This document shows positions 12,001 through 25,100 of a stretch of DNA of 64,000 nt, in pieces; position 1 is the first letter of the stretch, and each line of letters opens with the position of its first letter. The translations under genes and the position numbers were made by a program. The DNA is from Rhabdornis inornatus (Eukaryota > Chordata > Aves > Passeriformes > Rhabdornithidae): contig VWZS01008822.1 of NCBI GenBank assembly GCA_013397075.1, forward strand, positions 310,001-374,000, in the 5' to 3' direction. Below the pieces are notes generated by a model. That model saw only the letters and a list, made by a program, of their open reading frames with translations, was not told the DNA's origin and made no database searches.

Positions 12001-15000
12001 CCCAGCAGTCATTCAGAAAATAAGAATCAGGGGGCACAGCACCTGCACAATGGTGGGGAGGAGCTCTCTTTCCATTCCCTTTCCTTCCTTTTGCACCAGG
12101 TGTTCTTCCCTTGATCCCCACATGCAGCCCTTTGGATGTGGGGTTAGGACCACACCTGCCCACCAGCCCTGTTCTCCTGGGTGACACATGCTGCATGGAG
12201 CAAGGCATCTCTCTCCAAGACCTCCATCCTGGCCTGCTCCTCTTCTCCATCCCATCCCTCCTACCCACCGTGGCATCAACTTGATCCCTGACAATCTACC
12301 TCAGCAGCGTTCCCTCCCTGCTGTGGCGTGGGGCACAGAGGGAATATTGGGACCCTTTCCCTGCTGTGATGTGTCTGGCAGGGAAAAGGAAGTGTTACCT
12401 GATAGTGAGGTGGTGATGGGAAACTTCATGACTTTTATTCCCTACACAGGGGCAAGGGAAATCAGGCACAGGTGATTTTATTATTTTCCTCTTTCCTGTC
12501 ATACTGACTCTGATAAGAAATTTAACTAGCTTAAATGAGTTTTGAAGTGGATTTTACACACTATGTTATGATCTTAATGTATAGCATTTAACAAAACTGT
12601 TAGTTTAGATTATGTTGCTCTAATTCTGAACCAAAATGTTCTACATTGTTTGAAATCAAACTCAGCTCTTTTCTCTGGCATAGAGGAACTAGAAAAGAAG
12701 GCAAGAAAACGACTCTGTCTTAACTGTCCAAGCTAAAAAAAGCATTCTCAACACTCATCAAATAAAATACAGAAATTGAATCATTCAGAAGAAAAAAGAT
12801 TAGATTTTAAAAGCTTGTCTGTGACAGTTTGATCCCTATTGTGTTACATGCAACTCTGTTAAATACACAGGTTGCATATAGGCACATGGCAACAAACAGA
12901 AAACAAACTAAGAAAGGCTGGTTATGGGCTTGGAGTTTTCCTTCTTAGAGGTGAATTTTTATTCTCCCTGCAAAACCTGATTTCGTGTCATGTGTGTTAA
13001 AGTCATCACTTCTTACTAGCAGGTACAGTTTAGAGATAAAACAGAAGAGCACAGGGTAATGTTAATAAAAGAATCATTGCTTGTTCCCCAACTGCCCACA
13101 GAGACCAGCAAGAAGATCCCTGCACAAGAGCCAGCATGGCGTGCAGCACTACTTCAGATTTCTGCTCTTTCCCAATATAATTTGTTCCACATGCTGTTTA
13201 CCCACTGATTCTTCCAAACCACATCTTGGCTAGAAGGCAGGTGATGACAGGTCATGGAAAAAAAACAGAAGAATTTTGCAGCTTGTCTTGGCTGTACTGA
13301 ATATGCCCTCGTGCTTGGAACAAATCAAATGCTTTGTGCCATTAACAAACTGTGGCAAGTCCAGTGAGCCTTCCTTCCCTGGCAGGGGCTGGAAAGATGC
13401 ATCAGTGCTATAAACAACAGCGAGTTATGGGATGACTTCAGTGCATTGACACTCATGGCAGAGAAAACAAGGTATGGGCTGGCTTGTATGAGCAGATGTA
13501 TGAGTGTGCTTTGCTCTGGATGGGTGCATCCAAGGGACAGGGAGACTGTTCTTTGCAATCAGTTTGTGTCATGCCTTCCTTTACTGCCTACCTGGGAACT
13601 GCTCTTGAAGCAACAATCATCCACAAATTCCTTGTCCTACAAGCCAATAAGGTGTCACTTGCTAAAGATACACTGGGAAGTCGATAAGTACGGCAAGGTT
13701 TGCCTATTTCATTTCATGTCAAAGCTTCACAGTCAGTAAAAGTAATGCCATCATGAAAACGCGTAAATTATAGCTCATGCTGCACAAACCTAGTCTTTAA
13801 TAAATAGACTTCATTGGAGAGTGAAAGAACTATGTGGTTCCTTGGTAATATCTTCTGTGCTTCTCCAGGTACTACTGAGAGAAAGCCCAAGACTTCACAC
13901 CTGGGATCTCAGCAGAAGAAGTGAAAGGCTACGAAAAGAGGGAGAATTGTGGCATCTGGAGCTGCATTTCTCCAGTGCCCATGTCTTGTCCTGGCAGGCA
14001 CATATCCAGAAAGGGCAGTACAAGCAACAGGACTGAGCCTGAGCATGGGCTCAATGGCAGCTGAATAAATGTGCAGGGATTTGCGCCAGTACATTATTTT
14101 TGCTGCTGGACCCCACTGAATTTATTTGACCTGGAAGTCACCGACCATCTCCCCAGCTGGGAAGAGAACAGCAGCACACTCTGTGACCTGTATAAAAATC
14201 TAAGCTAGAATGGCCGAGAGAAAGAGAGGCATCTGTGGAGGTATATTTATGTGTCTGTGTCAAAAGATCAAGTCTACAAAATCACTGGATTGTTACACTA
14301 GTATGATATGTCTCTGTAGCTAAAGATGAATGGAGGCATAGGTGGAAAAATGCTTATTGTGCCATGCAGTTCATCTAATTTATCTCTATGAAGATGTATG
14401 TCCATTTTCTGCAACAGTTTTTGACTAGTTTTTCAATGTCTCAAGAAATGAAACTTCCCATGAAAAATTACTTCACAGACCGCATTGAAAATGCTCATGG
14501 TGTTTGTTTTTTATTTTTAAAAATCAGTCAAAATTTTAAACTTACTAGTTTCACTTCAATTCTAATAGATGCATCATTCTGAACCTTACTTAATGCCTGA
14601 ATGTCTCAAAAATCTACAGTCTACCAGATCTTTATCAATATGGTTCTTTCAATTAGTCTTTTCAATGATATAATTATTTTATCCTGCCTGAATTCTACCA
14701 GTTTTTCCTGGTAATATAGTGCAAGGTTCCTTAAACCCCAGCCATCCGCTGCTCTGTGATTTTGTTTGCCATGGCAAGTCAGTGCCTGACTGCCTCTTGG
14801 CTGGCTAAAGATCTTACATTTCATTGGAGTTAATCAGGATCTACTTTTAGTGAAAGTTAAAATAATCCATCACTGCAAAGATGATAGAATATGGCCATTT
14901 ATTCATATGAATATTCCACTCAGCTACATACTCTTGCCCACTATTTGACATGCATGTTTTCCTCCTGACTCAAAAGCTGTGGGTACATTGGAGGCTGTCC

Positions 15001-16245
15001 AAAGCAGTGAGCTACCCCAATGCCAAATGCTTTTGTTACCTGTTGCACAGCCCTAACTTCCAGTCTTCCTCTTTCAGTTTATTTCCCCTGTAAGAATTAC
15101 CAGTGCATTGAAATCCAGTCTTGCAGAATCCAGCTGTGCCACTTTTTGGGAAAAATTAATTAAAAATTGTTTCTAACCTAAAACCTGCTAAAATTTCTGC
15201 CTTCTTCAAGATTGTCTCTTTATTAGGTTGTGATTGGCAGTTTGGAGTTGGCATATCAGTATTTCCTTGTAGGTGCCAGCACTAAAGGGAAACTACTTGC
15301 TCCTGTCTCCAAATAAGAGACATTTTCCATATGTGCGCTCTCCACTCTGTCCTGCCTAATGACTATACGTTAAGATATTATGCAGGAAAGGTTGCAACAT
15401 TTTGTAGCATATGTCTGTGCAAGTGAGAAGTGTGTCTCACACCTGCTTTTTGGCTTTGGGATATTATTTCTTGTAACTCTCTTACTGCCTGGCTGGCTTG
15501 TGGTGCTTCAGGTTTCAAGTGGAGAAGCAGGGCAGCAAAGCAGGGCTTCCCCTTCTTGGAGCAGCAATACACATGAAAGCCTGTGGTCCCTTCTGTGACA
15601 TTGTGCTTGTGGGGAGGGCATGCCCTGCAAGAGGAGTGGCCAGCCCCCTTCAAAAGAAAGCTGTCAAACCACTTCCAAAGGAGCCTCACAATTATTCGCA
15701 TGGAAAGAAAGCTTATGACTTCTTTCCTTGCTCAGAATTCAGAGAGTGGGTCTGAAATAGAGACCATGTTCCTTTAAATAGCATAAGCATTGCTGGAGCA
15801 GGATTACATCTGTCACAGATAAAAATGCTCTATTTATGCCTTATTGTAATCCATTCACTGGTTTATGGTCCCTGTGTCCTTCAGGGAGTGTTGGAAGCCC
15901 ACACGCTGCTCCTGAGTGCTACATTTTGCATTCGTATCTCCAATTCTGTTGACAGATGTGTACAATCACACTCAGCAGTCAGACAACTCCCTCTTGACTC
16001 TGTATCAGAGGAAGAGCAAAAGGGCAAATTATTTCAGCTGAGGTCAGCATTAACTTAAGCTCAAAATAACTCCCTCCAGATACACCTGTTTCAGACAGAA
16101 ACATGTGAATAGGAGGTGATCTTGGCTGAATTCCAGTCACTTCCCTATTTCACATTCTATTTGGGGGCTCTGCCATCACACGTGTAGATAGCACACATAC
16201 ACTCAATTAAGCCAAAAAATCTGCAAACAGCCTGAAAAAATTATC
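9080..16245. other. Non-coding stretch, nothing firm
   Basis: No gene is recognised. The longest frame (9790-10242, minus, 150 codons) lies in a locally GC-rich patch and shows no motif. GC-richer islands near 9750-10450 and 11880-12400 carry overlapping frames on both strands, as expected from base composition. The 12480-12660 block is AT-rich and CpG-poor. Confidence 0.5.
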
Positions 16246-16249
16246 CTCC

Positions 16250-16450
16250 CACTGCAAGTGGAATGTAATGGGTTAATAAACACATATTTCCCATTTTACG
16301 TATAAGCATTGAATATGTAAATACAGCATGTTCCTGGATGCTTCAGGGAAAAGATGATAAATTTACTGAGAACAATCAATTAAAAAAAGAGGCTGATTAA
16401 TGCATTAATGTTAAATTAAACAGAGGTTTCTGAGATAATATCATTTAAAC
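16250..16450. promoter_or_regulatory. AT-rich block with homeodomain-type palindrome
   Basis: The block contains a perfect 14-base palindrome, ATTAATGCATTAAT, at 16396-16409. It consists of two TAAT/ATTA cores facing each other around TGCA. Further ATTA/TAAT cores and AATCAATTAA lie nearby. TAAT is the core of many homeodomain sites, and back-to-back cores can bind dimers. Regulatory function is inference only. An AT-rich genome will produce some such palindromes by chance. Confidence 0.2.
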
Positions 16451-16454
16451 AATA

Positions 16455-19400
16455 GTTTCTAGTTTCTCTTAGTTTCAGTTGCTGGGAGTACTAGCTTCCT
16501 TGTTCTTAGCCTTTCCATATCAAAAAATATCTTCTCTCATTCCTTGTAATGGGCCATTCCTAGTAAAGCTGAGTAGTTCCAAAGAAATGCAATGAATCAC
16601 TCATTCCTTGTTGCCTTGTGATCAGAGATCCACCCGTCCTCCAGGGCAGGGTCTTATTCTTTTGACTGTGTTCCACCCAACCTGAGGTTGAAGGGATCCT
16701 GGTCTCACTGTATCCTGCTGAAAATGCAGGAAACACAGTAATGTTTTTTGTCAGTCTCAGTTATCAATATTGGTGTGTAGTGGTTAGTGTCTCCAAAGTC
16801 CTTCACAACTGCATCTCAGACAGTCGCCTGGGGTTTAAATAGAGATTCTCAGAAGGGTTTGGGAAGCGTAAACAGGACTTTGCTCTTGAAACCATCATTG
16901 TTCTTGAAATAACCCCTAGCGGCATAAATCCATTCTCTTTCTCATCCATTTAAACCAGAGTTTAAATTCCCAAGAACTGGGAGATTTTCCCTGAGAAACC
17001 ACAAAGCTTCTTATAGCTGGAGGCCAAAGCTGAAGGGAGGTGCCATCATATTAACCTCAGACAGCTTTGGTATTTCTGTTGGCTGTCCTCAAAAAATAAT
17101 GGTATTAGCAGGTCTGGCTTAGAATATAAGGAGCTGTAGCTCCCTCACAGTAGGTGAGCAATCTGTGCAATTGGACATAAATGCTGATAACAAGGCCTCC
17201 TTCCAATTAGGAAGCAATAAAACAAACTACATCAGCAAAAATTCCTACAAGCATATTCCTTAAGGCTTCTTTGTGCTCTCATAAAGCACAAACATCTTTA
17301 CCATGCAATACCCTCAGATTCACCGGCTGCTCACAGATATACTTAAGCACTGCTTTTCTGTGAAACTGCTCAGGAAAGATTGCTTGGTGCTGCTGCTGGG
17401 GGTCAGGGCTGGAGGGACACATTTACCCGAGAGGCACAGATGGACTTGCACAGACACAGAGCTGCAACCTCTCTGTGCGAGGGGAATTTCCTAAGGTAAG
17501 CTGAAACCTCTGTGTATACATTCTAGTTTTCAGAAAGCTGCTTGAATGGAATGTACTTGAAAAAAAAAAAAAGTGTTTTCAGAGCAATCACAGCAAATAT
17601 AAAATGCAGGTTAGGTGAGGGTCTGAGATTACACCCCCAGAAACATCCTGCCCTTGGTTCCCTCTGTCTGAACTTGGAGGGATGACTTCTAATGCTTCAG
17701 AAAGGCAGGAGCACCCCCAGAGATATTACAGAAGACAAATTGTGCAGTCCATTTTTCTTCCATGTCTACACAGTTCCCCAGCACAGACAATTACATTATT
17801 TGACAGTCTCAGCCATTTCTTATGTTGTCATAACTGCTTGGCCCCCAAGGGAGCCTCCCTGGTCATGGTGCGTCCTGTGGACCTGTGGTCTCCATCTTCC
17901 CTAAGGTCCAAGTCACAAGATTTTGGCAACATGTCTGTGCACTGCACATGCAATGCAATTGGATTTTAACATTGCTCTGGAGCACTGAGGAAAGAATGAA
18001 GGGAATTGAGGAAGAATTAAGACCATGAATTACTGGACTCATGATGAAACAGTCAATGACTGTATTTAAGGCTTGTTTCTGACATCTGGAAGGTCACTTG
18101 TGAATGACATTGAGGACTCTCAAAAGAATTACTGAGAAAAAGTCTCTTGAGGCAATCTGGGGTTCAGGGAATAAAACACATCATTAAACAAAGGCAGAAA
18201 AAAGACCACAGAGAAGAGCTTATAAGATGGCACAAAACTTGATGTCACTGTTGTTAACATTGGAAAATATATTTTTTGGTTGTTTGGGGTTTTTTTTAAT
18301 AAGATGCAGGCACGGATGTCTACTTTTTCCATATTGCTGTAAGAAGTGATTTTACTGCTCATCTGGATGCAAAAGGCACTGCTAGAAGATGAACAGCCCT
18401 TTCTGGGGCTGAGGGCACTTGGCAGGACTAGGGTGGGAGCAGAAGGGGCCACAGCATAGCAACCTGACAAAACAATGTCCCACTCCCTTGATGCAATTGA
18501 CCTAGAGACTTCCAGACCAGAGATTTAGTGGTGACCTAGGAAGAAGCAGTTTTCCTAGCAAACGGTAGCAGCACTGCCTCTGGGAGACTGGGGTTCAGTA
18601 GCAGGGAATGGAGTTCGCCAAAAGTGGTTTTTAACAGCCCCTTTGGCTGTGATCTTGACAGACATTTCTGTGAAATCAGCCTGAATCATCTCCAACACAG
18701 CTCTGTCTAGGCAAGAGACATAAGATTTATAACAATCTCTTGGAACAGTTTTATAAATGCTTTGTAAATGGCTTATTTGATTTGCACATGACCTTCTTCA
18801 GTGGAGACACTGAGCATCATTGAAGTGATGTAGCTGTCTATGGACTGGGTAAATATGATCTAATCTTTCTGGTGGCCACAGCCTTTCCTTCAGTTCATGG
18901 TAGGAATGGTCCCCTCAATTACAGTTACGATTCATGATTATGGTGAAGTTGATAGCTCAGCATGCCTCTGTCTGTGCCAAAAGCCTGTGTAGGATGCCTG
19001 GACATAGCCCAGGTGAGGAAAGGAAAACTACGGTTGGTCTGGCTAAGACACCCAGTCAGGTCCCCAGAATTAGTAGCAATCCAGATGGCACAATAAGGTA
19101 GTTCAGGACGTATACTCCTATTTAGATATGTGTGAAGCTTAAACACCTTTGTTCTGTTCGAAAGATTGCCTCACAATATTAAAAATGGATGGATTGAGTG
19201 GAAACTGTTCCACATCACCAAGATCTGCCCTTACACATTTAGTGTGGCCACATTTTTCTTCCAAAGTAACAGGTTCATAACTTCAGCAGTGAAGCAGAAA
19301 GCATGAGATTTTATGCAGGGAGTTTGCCCTCCTGAAGGAAGACCCACAGGTAAGTGCAGAGCCCTTAGATGTTTCAGATTTTTCAGTGATGGAGCTGAAG

Positions 19401-21850
19401 TTCTTTTCAAACATGGTACCGCAGAGGCCTTCAAAGGTGTTACACAGCTGGTAAGAATTACTTTAATGATTCCTGAGAAGTTCTAAAGGCTAAAAAAATA
19501 GTAATAACGTGAAAACAGAAAAAGAAATAGATGGTGTGAAGTGCTGGAAGGTAAAGAGGAAGTGTCATGTTAAAGAAAAGATGGAAGGCAATCAGGTATA
19601 TATCTGAGGTGTGAGGTGTGACTGCTTAAACCCCACCGGTCTTCACAGGTTTTATGAAAATGGGCTGTTGTGTAAAGTGAACTACTCGAGATATTTCTAA
19701 GGGCACAAACAAAGTCAAGAGCAAAGTTAAGAAAAAATACGTAGGTTGTTTGATCTTCACCAAAGTGCTAGGAACAAGAGCAATCACTAGATAGAAGCAG
19801 CAACAGCACATAGAAGGACACGGAAGCAAAAGGGTGCACATCCAAAGCCTACAACAAGAAGCATTAGCCTGCTGCTAGAGAGAAGAATCAAAATCTATAG
19901 AAGACTTTATTGAATAGGATGAAACAGATGCGCCATCAGGAGTTAATAATAAAGGATTGTTACAAGCACATTTCATACTGTTGGGGATCTCCGCAATTTC
20001 CTTTGATTAGAAAAGAGCTTTTTGGTGGAGCAGTCCAGAATCTTTCTGTTGAAAAACAGTCATAAAAATAAAAAGTCATAAAAATATTATATTAACAAAA
20101 ACATTTAGATATTTGTGTGTGTACGCATGTGCCTCTGGATATTTGGACTGACACGGATGGAATTCTCCAGGAAATAAATCATAGGTTTTGAACTGATCTA
20201 CTTTTCAACACTAGAGCTCATTTTACAGACTTTTATTGCTTTTCAAGGATTCTTCCTGTCCAAGCAGAAAAATTGTAACAGTTCTGCACTTTTAAACGTG
20301 TCTTCTCATATGCTGTAAGGCTTGCTTACATCCAATTGAAATTTTTTTATGATTATTTTTTGCTTTTATTGAGAACATTAAAAGAAAAGCATGTAATAGT
20401 TAAAAATTGACTGTTTTGATTCTCTCACTGATCTTTGCGTCCAGGAGTTGCCAGAGATATGCTTGTTATGAAAGAGAAGAGGAAACACCTTGTGTATTGG
20501 CCTTGGAAATTTCCACAGATATGCATGCACCTATTTGTAATGGTGCAGCCATGCAGTGGGAATGTGAGTCCTCTTACACCCAAATAATGGCACATGGATG
20601 ACATGACTGAAATACATCAATAAGAGTCATGCTATAACCATGGTAGTACAAGGACATGGGTAAGACAGGGTATATGTTTAGAGCTGCCTTCACAAATAAG
20701 CATCTCTGTTTTGTGCACTCATGCCTTCTCCTTGCACAGCAAAGACACAATTAAGAGTAGTGGGAGTTGAGTGGCTTTCAGCTCTCTGTGATTCTGAGAC
20801 TTTGTCCCACAGACTGTCCTTTATTAGACTAAATGGCATAGCTGGGAAAGATTATACAGGATTTCTAGCGTGTATCATCTTTGCTAGGTCTGAAACAAAG
20901 CAGCTAACCAGAGTTAGCAGCGAACCAAAGCCACTTACTCAGAATTTGGTCCCTCCATGCATAGAGCTCCCTTATCATGACATTGCTTTCAGTCATTTCC
21001 TCTAGCTGAAGTCAGCCAGTATGATACTGAAGCCTGAAACTTTTGCCTGAAGTAGACGGGTTAAGGGAGGCATCTGGGCAAGGAAAAGAGCAATAAACAG
21101 ACCGAATTCATTGCTCTGGGAAGTGGGCAAAACTTAATTGCTGCCAACAGTGAGCTCAGTTATGGGTACAACACTGGGAAGGAGATACAAAAACCAAAGT
21201 GTATAACTTAGGCAGGCATTCCACACCATTCATTCTATTTATATATTTTAAAGGGGACATCCCTGTGGCAAATGAAATAATTCTACAGTGTCTGTTTCTG
21301 TGGGGTTGTTTTCTTGGGATGCTTCCCTTGATTAACAACAGGGCCAGAATGGTTCTGCAGCCCACTGCTTTGCTTTTGTTAAAGCAAACCCTCAGACTCC
21401 CCCAGAATTCTCAAGTCTTCCTCTTCCGTAGTGGGTTCTTGGCCCTGTAGTTTCCCCCACACTTCCCCAGTTAAAATGTTCCAGCTCTGGGCGTGGGAAG
21501 CCGTGCACAGCTGTGTGCCCAGCTTTCCAGCCCGCCATTGTGACGGCTGGAGCTGCTGGCCAAAACCTTGGAAACAGATTTTTAATTTAGATTTCTGGCC
21601 AAGCTGTGGCCTATTTTAAGCCTTTAAAAATACTCTGGATCTCGTGCAGATCTCCATTGCCTTTAAGTAAACCAGGGCAGCAGCACAACTGAGCTTCCCA
21701 GTGGCAGCCCTGGGTAAAATGGGGAGGGGGGATCAGGATCCTGCCCGTGGTTTTACAGTTTGCTTAGAGGATAGAGTAGCTTCAGGTTTTGTTTCAGACT
21801 GTCAGCAGAGGCAGACCGTCTGCTGTTTTGTCAGTTTAATGGGAATTTAA
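16455..21850. other. Non-coding stretch with small direct repeats
   Basis: No gene is recognised. A run of A lies near 17560-17573 and a G/T-rich low-complexity patch near 18274-18300. A 16-bp direct duplication beginning GTCATAAAAATA is at 20059-20090. A donor-like AAG|GTAAGC at about 17495 follows a 63-codon frame with no convincing acceptor. Confidence 0.5.
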
Positions 21851-21872
21851 TGTCTTTTTTTCTTCTCTCCAG

Positions 21873-22170
21873 ATGTGTTAGCAGATAACACAGATCTGTG
21901 TCTTTATAGCCAGATCCCTGAACAAATGTGCAAAGATGATAAGAGTGCAAAGAGCTTTCCCTTGTCCTCTCCAGAATGTGTCACAGGCTGGCCCAACCCA
22001 CAGGGTGTTCCTACTACCTCCCTGCTGCCCTGCAGGACCTCATGGCTGGGCTGGGCAGGGAGAGCCAGGGAGCCAGCAGCCCCTCAGAGCTTTGTCATCA
22101 GCTCTCTCCCAGGAATCCCTGGCATTTTGCACAAGTTGCCCCTAGCCCAGAACTCTGTGGCTGGCAGGGT
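21873..22170 (+). other. Exon-like segment between strong splice-site matches
   Basis: A pyrimidine-rich run ending in CTTCTCTCCAG at 21872 makes a strong 3' splice site match. About 298 bases later GGCAGG|GTAAGG makes a good 5' splice site match, with the intron GT at 22171. One frame is open across the whole segment. It enters as VLADNTDLCLY after the acceptor and continues past the donor to 22258. Its first codon is GTG, so it would have to be an internal exon. No domain is recognised, and the Pro/Ser-rich middle looks composition-driven. It could be an lncRNA exon, an alternative exon of a host gene, or coincidence. Isolated good splice sites are frequent in vertebrate DNA. Confidence 0.18.
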
Positions 22171-22174
22171 AAGG

Positions 22175-25100
22175 GGCTGCAGTGGGCAGGGGAATCACAT
22201 GAGCTTGGCCATCGTCTACAGATCACATCAAGTATTTTCCAGTCAGGAGCATATTTAGTTGGGAGACAAGAAGGTTTTTATGGAATCAGAGCAGTTAAAT
22301 TCTGTGGTGGACTCTCATAAACAGGAAGACCAGAGGATGAGCTGGTTTAAAGTGTAGTTTAGGATGTGACTGGGCTTACATGGTGTAGTGACCTGTGAGC
22401 TGGGCTGCAGCAGTCCTCGGCCCCCCTGTGCCTGAGAGGGCCAGCCTCTCTAGGGCAGATGGTACAGGCATCTCATTCTCCTCCAGGAACAGGATAGGCC
22501 AGGTTGTGCTGCCACAGCATAACAGGGCTCCTCTGACAGGAGCAGTGTCTTCACAGAAGGAAAAGCACTTTGTCTCCTTTTATACACAGGGGAAATAGAG
22601 ACATCAAACATTAACTTTCCTCTGTTGTCAGTGAGTGGGGTTAGTTTAGATCAGAGGCCTAAGGAAGATGGTCTGAACATGAACTGTTCCTCTCATTTGC
22701 TCTTCAATATGGAGCATAGATATATAGGTCAAATATAAAGGCACCTGGAGACAAATCCATAGCACTGGCCTGCAGACTGGGTTATTCTCTGCCATCAGGC
22801 ATGGCTGGGGAGTCTGAGGCATTGCTATACTCAGTGACATGCTCTTCTCTGTGCACAATAATTGAATGAAGATTGTGCACTAGTTTGCTGCAGCAGTTTT
22901 ATAAATCACTCCTCAAACTTAACACTTGCTAAAATCTGTGTTCTTCTCAGTTAGGCTTTGTTACAGCTGTGTCTTGATGTTAGTGTACTATGTCACCCAT
23001 CATTACAGGGAAAAGAACAGCAGCCAATTTCTGTGCATTGGAACAGTATAGGCTAGTTATAAGGTGTCCACTGTGATTCAGTATTTGCTGAACTGTTAAC
23101 ACATTTCTTTTCAGCTGACAGTGCACACTGAAACTGTAAGTCTAATTGGAGTAAGAGACTTGCACAAATCTGCTGTCCTGTAAAATTTGATTTTGAAATC
23201 AATGGCAGTGCAGTCAGCTTCACTGATGCTATTTTGTTGGGGTTTTTTGTCACAATTTTTCCTTCAAATACTCTGCTGATTTATGTGTAATCAAAATTCA
23301 TACAGAAAAAAACCTAGGGGACATGAGTGACACAATACAGCTGCACAGAAGCCTTGAAAGCTATGCAGATTGAGTCAAATAAATCAGACATCTCATGATC
23401 CCTGACCTAGCAGCTCTCCATGTGTGATAAAAGCTTTTGAGGGGAGACAAGACTTGTGTGCTGCGGGCAGCCTTGGTTAGGACAAGATTAAAAAAAAAAA
23501 ATCATGTGGCTTCTCCTCATCAGAAAAAAGCACTGCCTGACCATGCAGGATAAAATTTTTACTCGGTGACAGCCGCTTCCTCACTCCATCCCTGTAGCTC
23601 CTCTCCTGTGGATCTGCCTCTGGCCTGTTTGGGGATTAGGTTGGAGGAGTGAAAATGATGGGCCCTCAGGGTGGAGTTTAGGAAAGGCACAGAGGGTGAG
23701 TGAAGTAGACCAGAAACTAGATGTTGATGGGCAAGGGAAAGGAACAGAAAGACAGTGTTGCAGGTTTGGAAGTCAGCATTGAAGTCACCAAAGGATGTGT
23801 AACACAAACTGATAGCCAGCAATATGTGCTGGAACTCAAACAATATGGGGATTTCAATAACAGTAATTTTCAATTGAAATAAATATACCATCCTTCCAAG
23901 ACGACAGCAATAATTAGGGAGGAAGTCATTTCACAAACAAGCATAAACACAGATCAGCTCTTCAGGGTAGGAGCAGTGAGGAACATGGTCCCTTCCCCTT
24001 GATATAACCTTGGGATAAGGTCCAGACTGGGAGGGAAACATCAGAAGTCAATGTGACTTGGCACTGGCCATTGCCAAGGGAATGTGATATGTCAGACTCA
24101 TTTCTAAAAATCCTGTCTCCGTCTGTCTCAATTATCAAGACCTGAAGTACAGGCAGCTCTCGTGCAGACTGCACAGGATGGGGCATGGGCACGCAGTGGT
24201 TTCTCAAACCTGTTCTTTGGCCTTGCCAAGGCCTGTCCCCTCAAGTGAGAACTTTTCCCTTCTTTTCTCCAAGGCATGAGTCTCTTCAGAAAGAGATGGG
24301 AAACAGACCAAGGTTCAGTTGATCTTAATCTTTTCCCTTCTGCCTCCAGCTCATGATCCAGGTCTCAAGAAGGGACGTAGCCCCAGTTTCCATCATGCAG
24401 CTATATCCTGGCTGTGTGGCAGATGGTGCAGACACTGCACAAACAAGGTCTATAGCAGTGGTGGGGGTTCAACTCCTACAGCACCCCAGAGTAACTTTGT
24501 CTGGGCTTCACTTAAAGCGTCACTTTCCTTTTGATCTCCCTTCAGTGCATAGGTTGGGTGATAAAGGATCGAAACAAAAGTTTTCTGGCACAAACCAGAA
24601 AATGTCACCTTTGTGAAGCAGTAATTCCTGTGTGCAAATTAGCTGCCAGTTTGCATACAAAAGGGACAAACCACTTGTGTAAGGATATTAAGTTCTAAAG
24701 TCAAAAGCAGATTTACTGTGGAGTTTAAGACTGATCAGCTTTGTCACTTTGCATTCCTCAGTTTAAAAATCAGATAAAAGACTGCTTGCTTGCTTTTTGG
24801 TTTCTGAGAAATACGGTTTAAGAAATAAAAGTATAAAAATGTATTGCATCCGCAAAACAAGCCATAGTAAATAATATCTATTCATACTCTATGTAAATTC
24901 ACGCCCTAGATTCACAAACACTAGTTCAGAAACTTGTTGGCAGGAGATGCAATAGACAAATATACAGGCTGTTGGCAGAAAAAGCACTTCCATTATTCAT
25001 TTGTCACTGGTACCCAGGACTGTGATGCTATTCAAGGTAATGTACTGTCTCAAAATAAATCTTTTATCACTACTCACTTCAGCAGCCAGAGCTGGAGTAT

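Noticed and set aside
17303..17495. 63-codon frame ending in AAG|GTAAGC
   Set aside because: The donor match is good but there is no convincing acceptor, and the frame begins in ordinary AT-rich sequence.
22570..22640. Possible reverse-strand MIR (TTTTATACACAGGGGAAATAG)
   Set aside because: The match is too short and interrupted to separate from chance.
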